Positions 24,330 to 32,887 of a DNA stretch of 64,000 bases are shown piece after piece (the first letter of the stretch is position 1; every line of letters begins with the position of its first letter). The stretch is taken from the NCBI RefSeq assembly GCF_900115265.1, contig NZ_FOVU01000013.1, positions 1-64,000 on the forward strand, given 5' to 3'. This DNA comes from Bradyrhizobium sp. Ghvi (GTDB lineage Bacteria > Pseudomonadota > Alphaproteobacteria > Rhizobiales > Xanthobacteraceae). Position numbers and translations under genes: made by a program. A model generated the notes under the pieces. That model made no database searches. It was not told where the DNA came from and saw nothing but the letters and a program-made list of their open reading frames with translations.

Positions 24330-26583
24330 GCTCAATCTCACCAGCGCTCCCGCCCATCTCCGCCATGGTTCGAACATCGGCCAGCCGCTGACCCGCCGTG
24401 ACGGCGTGCTCAAGGTCAAGGGGCAGGCGACCTATGCCGCCGACAATCATCCGCCCGGCATGCTGTTTGCGGTGATGGCGGTGTCCAGCATCGCGCATGG
24501 CCGCGTGACCTCGCTCGATGTCACTGCCGCCAAGCGCCATCCCGGCGTCGTCGATGTCATGACGCCGGACCACAAGCCGCAGCTCGCGATCGATCCGGAG
24601 ATCAAGACCAACCCGTTCGTGTTCCGGATGGAGGTGTTGCAGAGCAACGAGGTCCGCTACGCCAATCAGCCCATTGCTGTCGTAATCGCCGAGACGCTCG
24701 AGGCTGCGACCGAAGGCACGGTGCTGCTGGCGCCGCGCTACGAGACGCTGCCCGCTCTCGTCGGCCTCGATGCCGACGATAGTTACGTGCCGCCGGTCGT
24801 TGGGGTCGGCAATCCCGCGGAACATCATCGCGGTGACGTCGAGGCGGGCCTTGCCTCGGCCGACAAGAGAATCGACGCGATCTACGAGACGCCGCCGCAA
24901 TATCACAACGCGATGGAGCCGCATGCGATTGTGGCAGCCTGGAACGGCGACAGTCTTCAGATCGACATGCCGACCCAGGGTCTCATGCTGTCGCTGGCGC
25001 GCGTCGCCGAATTGTTCGGTATCCCGCACGACAAGATCCACATCCGCAGCCCTTTCCTCGGCGGCGGCTTTGGCTCCAAGGGACTCATGGCAGGTCCGCC
25101 GGTGCTCGGCATCATGGCCGCAAAGCTGGTCGGCAGGCCGGTGAAGCTGGTGCTGCGCCGGGAGCAGATGTATGGCCCGGTCGGCCATCGCGCGCCGACG
25201 CGTCAGCGCTTGCGCATCGGCACCGACGCTGAGGGGCGCCTGATCGCGCTCGATCACCACGCGCGCACCGTGTCGAGCACGTTCGACGACTTCTATGAGC
25301 CTGCCGCCGATGCCTCGCACACGCTCTATGCGGCGCCCGCGATCCGTACCTCGCACGACGCCGTGCGTGTCAACACCGGCACGCCGCTGTTCATGCGTGC
25401 GCCGGGCGAGGCGACGGGGTCGATTGCGCTGGAAAGCGCAATCGATGAGATGGCCTTTGCCTGCGGCATGGATCCGCTGGCCTTCCGCCTGAAGAACTAT
25501 GCCGAGGTCGAGCCGATCACGGGCAAGCCGTTTTCCTCGAAAGCGCTGCGCGCCTGCTACGATGAGGGCGCAGCGCGGTTCGGCTGGGCGAAGCGCACGC
25601 TCCAGCCGCGGCAGATGCGCGACGATTCCGGCCTGCTGGTCGGCTGGGGGATGGGCACGGCGACGTTCCCCGCGCTGATGTTCCAGGCTGAAGCTCGCGC
25701 CGTGCTTCGGCGCGACGGCTCCGGTGCGATGGAGATTGGTGCTCACGATATGGGCCAGGGCGGCTGGACGGCGCTGGCGCAGATCGCAGCCGATGCCGTC
25801 GCGCTCGATATCGATCGCGTCACGTTCAAGGCCGGCACGTCCGACCTGCCCGATGCCGGCATTGCCGGCGGCTCGGCGCATACCGCGACCGCGGGCGCCG
25901 CGATTCACAGCGCGGGCGCGGCCGTCATCGCCAAGCTCGCGGATCTAGCCACCAATGACGAGCGCTCGCCGTTGTTCGGTGCCGGCAATGCCGGCGTGAT
26001 CGCGCGCGATGGCCGGTTGGTCAGGCGCGACGACGAGAGCCGCAGCGAAAGCTATACCGATATCCTCGCGCGAGCAGGCCTCGCCGAGGTCGAGGCCCGC
26101 GGCACCGGCGCGCCAAATCCGGCGGCAATGGAGGAGTATGCCATGCACGCCCATGGCGCGGTGTTCGCGGAGGTTAAGGTCGACCCCGAGCTTGGCCAGA
26201 TCCGTGTCACCCGCATGGTCGGCGCCTTCGCGGCGGGGCGCATCGTCAATCCGCATCTGGTTAAGAGCCAGCTGTTTGGCGGCATGATCTGGGGCATGTC
26301 CTTTGCGCTGCACGAGGAGGCCATCACCGACCGCCGCAGCGGCCGGATCATGAATGCCAATCTCGGCGAGTACCATATCCCAGTGAATGCCGACGTGCCG
26401 CCGCTCGACGTGATCACGGTCGAGGAGCACGATCCGCACGTGAATGCGCTCGGCATCAAGGGCGTTGGCGAGATCGGCATTACCGGGAGTGCCGGCGCGG
26501 TTGCCAATGCCGTCTGGCATGCGACCGGCGTGCGGGTGCGCCGTTTCCCGATCCGGATCGAGGAGTTGCTGACGCAGCTCTGA
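24322..26583 (+). CDS. paoC: Aldehyde dehydrogenase molybdopterin subunit (PaoC-like)
   Basis: A 753-residue catalytic subunit that binds the molybdenum cofactor and oxidises aldehydes to acids. Cofactor-contact motifs are GGGFGSKG (about 249-256), a Gln-containing DMGQGGWT block (about 477-484), and the C-terminal KGVGEIG, where E717 is the base that activates water. I choose ATG 24322; the frame is open from 24250 but the upstream part overlaps PaoB. No XdhC/PaoD-type cofactor-insertion chaperone is in the window, so insertion must rely on one elsewhere. A strong bidirectional terminator follows. Confidence 0.93.
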   Translation: MPELNLTSAPAHLRHGSNIGQPLTRRDGVLKVKGQATYAADNHPPGMLFAVMAVSSIAHGRVTSLDVTAAKRHPGVVDVMTPDHKPQLAIDPEIKTNPFVFRMEVLQSNEVRYANQPIAVVIAETLEAATEGTVLLAPRYETLPALVGLDADDSYVPPVVGVGNPAEHHRGDVEAGLASADKRIDAIYETPPQYHNAMEPHAIVAAWNGDSLQIDMPTQGLMLSLARVAELFGIPHDKIHIRSPFLGGGFGSKGLMAGPPVLGIMAAKLVGRPVKLVLRREQMYGPVGHRAPTRQRLRIGTDAEGRLIALDHHARTVSSTFDDFYEPAADASHTLYAAPAIRTSHDAVRVNTGTPLFMRAPGEATGSIALESAIDEMAFACGMDPLAFRLKNYAEVEPITGKPFSSKALRACYDEGAARFGWAKRTLQPRQMRDDSGLLVGWGMGTATFPALMFQAEARAVLRRDGSGAMEIGAHDMGQGGWTALAQIAADAVALDIDRVTFKAGTSDLPDAGIAGGSAHTATAGAAIHSAGAAVIAKLADLATNDERSPLFGAGNAGVIARDGRLVRRDDESRSESYTDILARAGLAEVEARGTGAPNPAAMEEYAMHAHGAVFAEVKVDPELGQIRVTRMVGAFAAGRIVNPHLVKSQLFGGMIWGMSFALHEEAITDRRSGRIMNANLGEYHIPVNADVPPLDVITVEEHDPHVNALGIKGVGEIGITGSAGAVANAVWHATGVRVRRFPIRIEELLTQL

Positions 26584-26606
26584 AACCCGCAGATTGATGC
26601 AGCCAC

Positions 26607-26644
26607 AAAGCGCGATACGATTCATCGGAATCGCATCGCGCTTT
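26607..26644. terminator. Bidirectional terminator between convergent genes
   Basis: AAAGCGCGAT (26607-26616) pairs with ATCGCGCTTT (26635-26644); inside, CGATTC pairs with GAATCG, giving a 16-bp stem with a single mismatch and a 4-base loop. TTTT follows on the plus strand. It overlaps the stop codon of the minus-strand gene. Confidence 0.8.
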
Positions 26645-28150
26645 TAGCGTATCGCGCCCGGCGGATTGTCGATGTCTTGGGACGGTTTGACCGGAAACAG
26701 CCGCGCGGTCGAGGAGATCGTGGTGTTGCGCTTGCATTTCGGCTCGTCGTCGGCGTTGTCGTTCTTGCCCTCGCGTTGTCTGGCAAAGACATCGTCGAGC
26801 CTGTTGACGACCAGCATGGCGTGGTCGCGCTCCAGCGTTCTTGCGCTGCTCGCTGGAGCGGAAGCTGCTGCCCCTGAGGTCGCCGCTGATCTCGTAGTCG
26901 CAGCCGCCCTTCCAGTCGGCCTGTGACCACTTCCAGCCCTGGGCTTCCACCGAGCCGTCCTTGTCGACGGTGACCTTGATGATGGCGTTGTAGGCGAGCC
27001 AGGTGCCGGCAAGACCGATGCGCTTGTCGTCGAATCCTTCGAGCAGCGCGATGCGTTCGCGTTGCAGGCTGTTGAGACGTTCGCGCCCGAATACGGTGTA
27101 GTGCATCGCCGAGGTGTGCTTCTCCCACGCCGGATGCAGGAATTCCGGGTATTGCAAGGTCTGGGCGCTCACCCAGTGGCGCTGGTCCTCGGTGAGCGCG
27201 CCGCGAGTTGTCTCGTCGAGACGCGGCAGCAGCGCTCTCCATGCCCGGTTCAGCCGCTGGTCGTTCGCGGCCAGATCCGGGTCGGCGCAGATTTCCTCGT
27301 CGGTCGCCGTGTCCGGCCGCGTGCAGTCGAACGTCGGAGTCACGAAGCTGGTGTCGGTCTTGTCGGTCCCATCCTGCTTTCCGCTCGCAAAATAGCTGCC
27401 GGTCACCTGGCCGAGCCGATCGCAGTCCGGATCGTTGGAGGAGAACCATTGCTCTTCGTTTGCCAGGAGCACGATGCGGAGCGTATCGCCCTGCCGTCGC
27501 AATTTGATCGCGACCGGCTCTGCGGGCTTCGCACCTGACTCGGACGGTTGCGCCGGCATCGTGACGCCGACGTGCCAGCCGTCGGCGGCCGGCTTGACCA
27601 TCGCGGTGAGCTTGCAGCGCCAATGCTTGTCGCTGCCATAGTTGGAGTTCAACTCCGCCTCGAGGCGATGGGCGCCCGCCTCGGTTGCCGTGAGCGTGAC
27701 GCCGCCGAGCGCGTTGGCCCATTCGCCGCTCAGGCCACCACGTCCGAAGCCGCGGGCGATGTCGTCGAGCGTGGCTGCCCGCCGGCGGAGCGCGTCGACC
27801 AGACTGTCGCGGAGTTCTGCTTCCTCGGCTTGCTCGACGGTGTCGGCGGCCTCACCGATCATCTCGTTGAACCAGGCCTGATCGCGCTTGAACAACGGTC
27901 GGATGTTGACCGGAGCCTTGGTGAGAGCGGCCGCAAACGATCTATCGACCGCGGCGACGAGTTTGTCGTAGCCGGCTTCCCGGCAGAACTGGCTCGGGCC
28001 CTCGGTCTTGCTGCCGTCGGAGCTCGCCACGCAGAACATTATCGTCATCGGTCCGCTGCTGCTGGCGCGCAGGAAATCGTCCATGGCCTGGGCAGAAGCG
28101 GGAGCGAACAGCGCGGCTACAAGCAGCGCGAGGCGGAACGACGTGGGCAT
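26644..28150 (-). pseudogene. LprI/DUF1311-domain exported protein, interrupted by one frameshift
   Basis: From ATG 28150 the frame gives a signal peptide (ending ASAQA), an unknown N-terminal domain, and an LprI/DUF1311-type block (FDCTRPDTATDEEICADPDL, with LTEDQRHW) at about 275-335. The frame then reaches EQRKN and turns into Arg-rich nonsense that runs into the PaoC gene. In another frame, from about 26840, coding resumes as TLERDHAMLVVNRLDDVF and ends at TAA 26644-26646, exactly at the terminator. One extra base in the CAAGAACG region (about 26835-26845) would explain this. It may be a real pseudogene or a sequencing error. LprI relatives are lysozyme inhibitors. Confidence 0.75.
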
Positions 28151-28253
28151 GAGCGGCTCTTGGATCGAAGCAGATGGTGCCTGCTGCTTGGTCGCCGGTT
28201 ACCTCGTCCCGGTTCAGGCGAACGCGCAACGTCCCGCGCGCTTTGGACATGCG

Positions 28254-28406
28254 TCAGTTCATCATCCGGCGCAGCGTCTTGATCTGCTCTTTCTGCTCCT
28301 CGAGATATTTCTCGATCGCCTTGCGCAGCTCTTGCGTGTGGAGCTTGTCGGCATCACGCTGGAGCTGGTCGAGCGTTGCTACTGCCTTGGGGAGCATGAT
28401 CTTCAT
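28254..28406 (-). CDS. 50-residue coiled-coil protein, unknown function
   Basis: A short gene: ATG 28406 is preceded by GGAGG at 7 bases, and the TGA stop lies at 28254-28256. The product starts MKIMLPKAVATLDQL and continues as one amphipathic, Glu/Lys/Gln-rich helix (KLHTQELRKAIEKYLEEQKE, then QIKTLRRMMN). Composition, perfect ribosome site and a clean helix support it as real, against an Arg/Ser-rich frame on the opposite strand. It follows no gene closely; the DUF1311 gene starts 103 bp downstream on the same strand. It may dimerise or bind a larger partner. No family recognised. Confidence 0.65.
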   Translation of the reverse strand: MKIMLPKAVATLDQLQRDADKLHTQELRKAIEKYLEEQKEQIKTLRRMMN

Positions 28407-28589
28407 CTGCGAACCTCCGACGAAGCGGCCCCGGAGTGCCTAGGAGTCCGGGGCCATAACCTCAACACCTTTGCGCGAGGCTGCTCGGCTACATCTGTAA
28501 TATAAAGCGGTCGGGCCAGCAGAAATTGAGCTGGCTCAAGCACCGTAGATGCCGGTGCTCCGTATGATTGCGGAGGGGTACGGTCGCCT

Positions 28590-29138
28590 TCAGAATGTCG
28601 GCGGGGTGCAGGCCGAGATCACTTCGCACGGCTTGCCGCCGACGCAGCGGAAGCGATGTGGTCGCCGGCTTTCGAAGTAATAGGCATCGCCGGGATTGAG
28701 GATGCGCCGCTCGTCTTCGACGGTGACCTCGAGCTTGCCCGAGATCACGATGCCGCCTTCCTCGCCTTCATGAACGAGATGCACGCGTCCGGTGTCGCTG
28801 CCGGGTTCGTAGCGTTCTTTCAGAATTTGCAGACTGCGGCCGAACAGATTGTCGCCGACCTGCCGATAGGAGATCGGCTTCTTGCCGACCTCGGTCAGCT
28901 CTTCGGCGCGGTAGAAGATCTTGCGGCGAGACTCTGGCTCCAGCGCGAAGAACTCGGCGAGCCCCATCGGAATGCCGTCGAGGATGCGCTTGAGCGCTCC
29001 GACCGACGGATTCATCTGGTTGGATTCGATGAGAGAGATGGTTGAATTGGTGACGCCGGCCCGCTTGGCGAGCTCCCGCTGCGACAGCTTGTGGCGAGCC
29101 CGGATGAATCGCAGCCGTCCACCAATGTCGACGCTCAT
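28590..29138 (-). CDS. XRE-cupin regulator (PuuR-like)
   Basis: A 182-residue regulator: an N-terminal helix-turn-helix (residues 5-60, with LSQRELAKRAGVTNSTISLIE) and a C-terminal cupin (about 105-180, with GEEGGIVISGKLEVTVEDE). This is the architecture of PuuR, the repressor of putrescine catabolism, and length is the same as in E. coli. It is divergent from the omega-aminotransferase, with 148 bp between starts, so it most likely regulates that gene in response to an amine or amino acid. A short dyad lies between them at 29210-29221. Confidence 0.85.
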   Translation of the reverse strand: MSVDIGGRLRFIRARHKLSQRELAKRAGVTNSTISLIESNQMNPSVGALKRILDGIPMGLAEFFALEPESRRKIFYRAEELTEVGKKPISYRQVGDNLFGRSLQILKERYEPGSDTGRVHLVHEGEEGGIVISGKLEVTVEDERRILNPGDAYYFESRRPHRFRCVGGKPCEVISACTPPTF

Positions 29139-29209
29139 GCCTCTGGCCCTGTTTCAAGTGTTGCGGATCGTGCAAATATGGACCGGCCGCCATAGCAAAA
29201 TCAATGGCT

Positions 29210-29221
29210 TGCTGGTCAGCA
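29210..29221. promoter_or_regulatory. Candidate operator between the XRE-cupin and aminotransferase genes
   Basis: TGCTG-GT-CAGCA is a perfect 5-bp dyad, 66 bp before the aminotransferase start and 72 bp before the regulator start. Placement fits a shared operator; the dyad is short, so it could be chance. Confidence 0.3.
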
Positions 29222-29286
29222 GAAAAGGACTTGTTGCGCTTGTGAAGCCGTGGCTCTGCTAATCCGTCAGCAAAGGAGCGTGGCCC

Positions 29287-30615
29287 GTGACCCTTCATCA
29301 GATTCCGAACACTATCAAGACCGACTCGTTCTGGATGCCGTTCACGGCCAACCGGCAGTTCAAGAAGGCGCCGCGCCTGTTTTCCTCGGCCGAGGGCATG
29401 CACTACACCACGGTGGACGGCCGCAAGGTGATCGACGGCTCCGCCGGCCTCTGGTGCGTCAATGCCGGCCATGGCCGCAAGCAGATTGCCGCCGCCGTCG
29501 AGCGGCAGTTGATGACGCTGGACTTCGCGCCGTCGTTCCAGATGGGCCATCCGCTGGCGTTCGATTTCGCCGAGCGCCTCGCCGAGATCGCGCCGAAGGG
29601 ACTCGATCGCGTCTTCTTCACCAACTCCGGCTCTGAATCGGTCGACACCGCGCTGAAGATCGCGCTGGCCTATCACCGCGCCACCGGCCAGGCCAGCCGC
29701 ACCCGCCTGATCGGCCGTGAACGCGGCTATCATGGCGTCGGTTTCGGCGGCACCTCCGTCGGCGGCATGGTCGCCAACCGTCGCGCCTTCACCACGCTGC
29801 TGCCAGGCGTCGACCATATCCGCCACACCCATGATCTCTCCCGCAACGCCTTCGCCAAGGATCAGCCCGAGCACGGCGCCGAGCTTGCTGACGATCTCGA
29901 GCGTCTGGTCGGTTTGCATGGCGCCGAGACGATCGCCGCTGTGATCGTCGAGCCGGTGCCGGGCTCGACCGCAGTGCTGCCGCCGCCGAAGGGCTATCTG
30001 CAGCGCCTGCGCGAGATCTGCGACAAGCACGGCATCCTCCTGATTTTCGACGAGGTCATCACCGGCTTCGGCCGCCTCGGCACGCCGTTCGCCGCCAATT
30101 TCTTCGGCGTCACGCCGGACCTGATGACGACGGCGAAGGGCATTACCAACGGCACCATTCCGTGCGGTGCAGTGTTCGCCAGCCGCAAGGTTCACGACGG
30201 CATGATGGTCGGTCCCGAGAACATGATGGAGCTGTTCCACGGCTACACCTATTCGGCGCATCCGACCGCCTGCGCGGCCGGCATCGCGACGCTCGACATC
30301 TACAAGGACGAAGGCCTGCTGACGCGCGGTGCCACGATGGCCGAATACTGGCGCGATGCGCTGCATTCGCTCAAGGGCCTGCCCAACGTCGTCGATATCA
30401 GGAATTGCGGCCTGATGGGCGCGGTTGAGCTCGCGCCGCGCGACGGCGTCGTCGGTGCGCGCGGCTATGACGTCATGGTCGACTGCTTCAACACCGGCCT
30501 TTATCTGCGCATGAGCGGCGACAGCTTCGCGATGTCCCCTCCGCTCATCGTCGAGAAGAGCCACATCGACCAGATGGTTTCGATCCTCGGAGACGCCATC
30601 AAGAAGGTGGCCTGA
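29287..30615 (+). CDS. Omega-aminotransferase (beta-alanine:pyruvate type)
   Basis: A 442-residue class III PLP-dependent aminotransferase. It transfers the terminal amino group of beta-alanine or related omega-amines (including putrescine or GABA-like compounds) to pyruvate. K284 in TTAKGI is the PLP Schiff-base lysine. Other family marks are DSFWMPFTANRQFK at the start, NSGSESVDTALKIA, and the FDEVITGFGRLG block. The start is GTG 29287, with AAGGAG 9 bases upstream. Divergent PuuR-like regulator upstream; dadA downstream after a 12-bp stem-loop. The specific substrate cannot be fixed by sequence. Confidence 0.9.
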   Translation: MTLHQIPNTIKTDSFWMPFTANRQFKKAPRLFSSAEGMHYTTVDGRKVIDGSAGLWCVNAGHGRKQIAAAVERQLMTLDFAPSFQMGHPLAFDFAERLAEIAPKGLDRVFFTNSGSESVDTALKIALAYHRATGQASRTRLIGRERGYHGVGFGGTSVGGMVANRRAFTTLLPGVDHIRHTHDLSRNAFAKDQPEHGAELADDLERLVGLHGAETIAAVIVEPVPGSTAVLPPPKGYLQRLREICDKHGILLIFDEVITGFGRLGTPFAANFFGVTPDLMTTAKGITNGTIPCGAVFASRKVHDGMMVGPENMMELFHGYTYSAHPTACAAGIATLDIYKDEGLLTRGATMAEYWRDALHSLKGLPNVVDIRNCGLMGAVELAPRDGVVGARGYDVMVDCFNTGLYLRMSGDSFAMSPPLIVEKSHIDQMVSILGDAIKKVA

Positions 30616-30621
30616 TAATTG

Positions 30622-30660
30622 CTCTCGCCGCTGGTGAGTTTTATCTTGCAGCGGCGAGAG
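30622..30660 (+). repeat. 12-bp perfect inverted repeat between the aminotransferase gene and dadA
   Basis: CTCTCGCCGCTG (30622-30633) and CAGCGGCGAGAG (30649-30660) pair perfectly across a 15-base loop. It begins 6 bp after the aminotransferase stop and ends 25 bp before the dadA start. No T-tract follows, so it is more likely an mRNA processing/stability element or an operator than a plain terminator. Confidence 0.6.
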
Positions 30661-30685
30661 TGATGCCGCGGGAGTTTGACCAAGC

Positions 30686-31951
30686 GTGAAAGTTCTGATC
30701 CTCGGCAGCGGTGTCATCGGTGTCACTTCTGCCTACTACCTCGCCCGTGCCGGCCACGACGTGACGGTCGTCGACCGTCAGCCTGAGCCGGCGCTGGAGA
30801 CTTCTTTTGCCAATGCCGGCGAAGTTTCGCCCGGCTATTCGTCGCCGTGGGCAGGTCCTGGCGTGCCGGTGAAGGCGGTCAAGTGGCTCCTGATGAAGCA
30901 TGGCCCGCTGGTGATCCGGCCGAAGCTGGATCCCGTGATGTGGGTCTGGCTCCTCAAGATGCTGCGCAATTGCACCAGCGCGCGCTATGCGGTCAACAAG
31001 AGCCGCATGATTCCGATCGCGGAGTACAGCCGCGACTCCTTGCGCGATCTACGCCGCGACATCGGCATTCAATATGACGAGCGCTCGCAAGGAACGCTGC
31101 AGCTGTTCCGCTATCAGGCTCAGCTCGACGGCACCGGCGAAGACGTCGCGGTGCTCAAGCAATATGGCGTGCCTTACGAGACGCTAAGCCGCGAAGGCTG
31201 CATCGCGGTCGAACCGGCGCTCGCGGGCGTGAAAGAAAAATTCGTCGGCGGCCTTCGCCTGCCGCAGGACGAGACCGGCGACTGCCACATGTTCACGCAG
31301 GCGCTGGCCAAGCATGCCCAGGCGCTCGGCGTGCGCTTCCTGTTCAACACCGGCATCGATCGCATCGTTACGGAAGGCGGACGCGTCAGCGGCGTCGCGA
31401 CCAGTGCCGGCCTGCTGCAGGCCGACAATTATGTCCTCGCACTCGGCAGCTGGTCGTCGCGTCTCGTCGCGCCGCTCGGCATTTCGCTGCCGGTCTATCC
31501 GGTGAAGGGCTATTCGATCACGGTGCCGATCAAGGACGCCTCCGGCGCACCGGAATCGACCGTGATGGACGAGAGCTACAAGGTCGCGATCACCCGCCTC
31601 GGCAATCGCATCCGCGTCGGCGGCACCGCCGAGATCTCCGGCTATTCGGACAAGCTTTATGATGCGCGCCGTGCCACGCTCGACCATTCGCTGACCGACC
31701 TGTTCCCGCGCGGCGGCGATCTCGCCAAGGCAAAGTTTTGGAGCGGCCTGCGCCCGATGACGCCGGACGGCCCGCCCGTGATCGGCCCGACGCAATATTC
31801 CAACCTCCACCTCAACACCGGCCACGGTACGCTCGGCTGGACCATGTCCTGCGGTTCGGCGCGCGTGCTCGCGGACATGCTGTCGGGCAAGAAGCCGGAC
31901 GTGGATGTGAGTGCGCTGTCGGTGCAGCGGTATCAGCATCGGTTTGGGTGA
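30686..31951 (+). CDS. dadA: D-amino-acid dehydrogenase small subunit DadA
   Basis: A 421-residue FAD enzyme that oxidises D-amino acids (typically D-alanine) to 2-oxo acids and passes electrons to the respiratory chain. The dinucleotide fold starts LGSGVIGVTSAYYLARAGH at residue 5. Further DadA marks are SFANAGEVSPGYSSPWAGPG, RSQGTLQLFRYQ, and the C-terminal GLRPMTPDGPPVIGP and HGTLGWTMSCGS. The start is GTG 30686. It fits the amine/amino-acid catabolic theme; a racemase, the usual partner in alanine catabolism, is not in the window. The gene ends against a palindromic repeat. Confidence 0.93.
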   Translation: MKVLILGSGVIGVTSAYYLARAGHDVTVVDRQPEPALETSFANAGEVSPGYSSPWAGPGVPVKAVKWLLMKHGPLVIRPKLDPVMWVWLLKMLRNCTSARYAVNKSRMIPIAEYSRDSLRDLRRDIGIQYDERSQGTLQLFRYQAQLDGTGEDVAVLKQYGVPYETLSREGCIAVEPALAGVKEKFVGGLRLPQDETGDCHMFTQALAKHAQALGVRFLFNTGIDRIVTEGGRVSGVATSAGLLQADNYVLALGSWSSRLVAPLGISLPVYPVKGYSITVPIKDASGAPESTVMDESYKVAITRLGNRIRVGGTAEISGYSDKLYDARRATLDHSLTDLFPRGGDLAKAKFWSGLRPMTPDGPPVIGPTQYSNLHLNTGHGTLGWTMSCGSARVLADMLSGKKPDVDVSALSVQRYQHRFG

Positions 31952-31958
31952 TTGTGGG

Positions 31959-32059
31959 GTCATTCCGGGGCGCCTCGAGGAGGCGAACTATGGTGCGCAA
32001 TTGCGCACCTGAGAATCTCGAGATTCCGGGTCCGATGCTTCGCATCGTCCCGGAATGAC
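31959..32059. repeat. GTCAT...ATGAC palindromic repeat, copy 3
   Basis: GTCATTCCGGG (31959-31969) and CCCGGAATGAC (32049-32059), the same 11-bp arms as at 15590-15629. Between them are smaller dyads (CGCCTCGAGGAGGCG and TGCGCAATTGCGCA). It lies between dadA and the convergent XRE-cupin gene and probably doubles as their terminator. Confidence 0.7.
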
Positions 32060-32065
32060 GGTGAC

Positions 32066-32725
32066 TTAACCGGCCCCCGTCACGCAATTCACCCACAGCA
32101 CGACGGCCTTCGCATCTTGCGCCGGATTTGAAAAGCGGTGCGGTCTGCGGCTCGCAAACCGAAAACTGTCGCCGGTCTTCAGCGACCAGGTCTCGCTGTC
32201 CACGGTCAGCATCATCTCGCCCTCGAGCACGAGGCCGGCTTCTTCACCGTCATGGGTGTAGAGCTCATCGCCGGTTGAGCCGCCCGGCTCGAGATGCACC
32301 AGGAACAAGTTCAGCTTGTTGTCAGCGTTGGCCGGGCTCAGCAATTGCTTGGAGACGCCGGTGCGCCAGAGCTTCAGCTCCGGCCGCTGCAGTCCGCGCG
32401 TCACCACCTGATCGGATGCACCGTCAGCACTTGGGCTCGCACCGAACAGCGCGGCAATCCCGACGCCGAGCACGTCGGCGAGCGTAGCCAGCACGCGCAG
32501 CGACGGCGACGACAGGCCGCGCTCGATCTGGCTGAGAAAGCCGATCGATAGGTCCGTGCGCGCCGCGACCGTTTCGAGCGAAAACTGCCTGACCCGCCGG
32601 AGATCCCTGATGCGACGGCCGACCGCAACGTCCATCGCCGGCTCGGCCGGCCTAGTGGCCTTGCTTCTCACCTTCTTCGCCGCCCTTGCCGCGGCCGGTT
32701 TGCGCATCCTCTTGCTACCGCTCAC
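32066..32725 (-). CDS. XRE-cupin transcriptional regulator
   Basis: A 219-residue regulator. Residues 1-30 are a Lys/Arg/Ala-rich extension, 35-88 the helix-turn-helix (FSLETVAARTDLSIGFLSQIE), and 140-210 the cupin (GDELYTHDGEEAGLVLEGEM). I use the GTG at 32725 because AGCAGG lies 6-8 bases upstream; ATG 32707 has a ribosome site too close. It is divergent from the ABC transporter operon, with a clear dyad between them (32788-32807), so it very likely represses that operon and the attached FAD oxidase. A second member of this family is at 28590, but the two are not closely similar. Confidence 0.86.
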   Translation of the reverse strand: MSGSKRMRKPAAARAAKKVRSKATRPAEPAMDVAVGRRIRDLRRVRQFSLETVAARTDLSIGFLSQIERGLSSPSLRVLATLADVLGVGIAALFGASPSADGASDQVVTRGLQRPELKLWRTGVSKQLLSPANADNKLNLFLVHLEPGGSTGDELYTHDGEEAGLVLEGEMMLTVDSETWSLKTGDSFRFASRRPHRFSNPAQDAKAVVLWVNCVTGAG

Positions 32726-32787
32726 GTCAAACCTGCTTCCTTCATGTGCATGAAAACCGCTTGCGTGATCCGAAAAAGTGTGACCAA

Positions 32788-32807
32788 ATTTTCATATTGG
32801 TGAAAAT
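32788..32807. promoter_or_regulatory. Candidate operator: ATTTTCA-N6-TGAAAAT
   Basis: A perfect 7-bp inverted repeat in an otherwise GC-rich region, placed between the divergent XRE-cupin gene (starts 32725) and the transporter gene (starts 32888). It is A/T-rich, palindromic and about one helical turn between arm centres, as expected for a dimeric helix-turn-helix regulator. Confidence 0.55.
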
Positions 32808-32887
32808 AGGCCGAAACGGCTCGGCCCGCAACGTCTGCGATCACGACGTGCGAGAGCCGCCATCGGCCGGACCCAAAGGGGGATGCG

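Noticed and set aside
28174..28443. 89-codon plus-strand frame opposite the 50-residue gene
   Set aside because: Ser/Arg/Cys-rich with no ribosome site; the minus-strand frame has GGAGG at ideal spacing and a clear helix.
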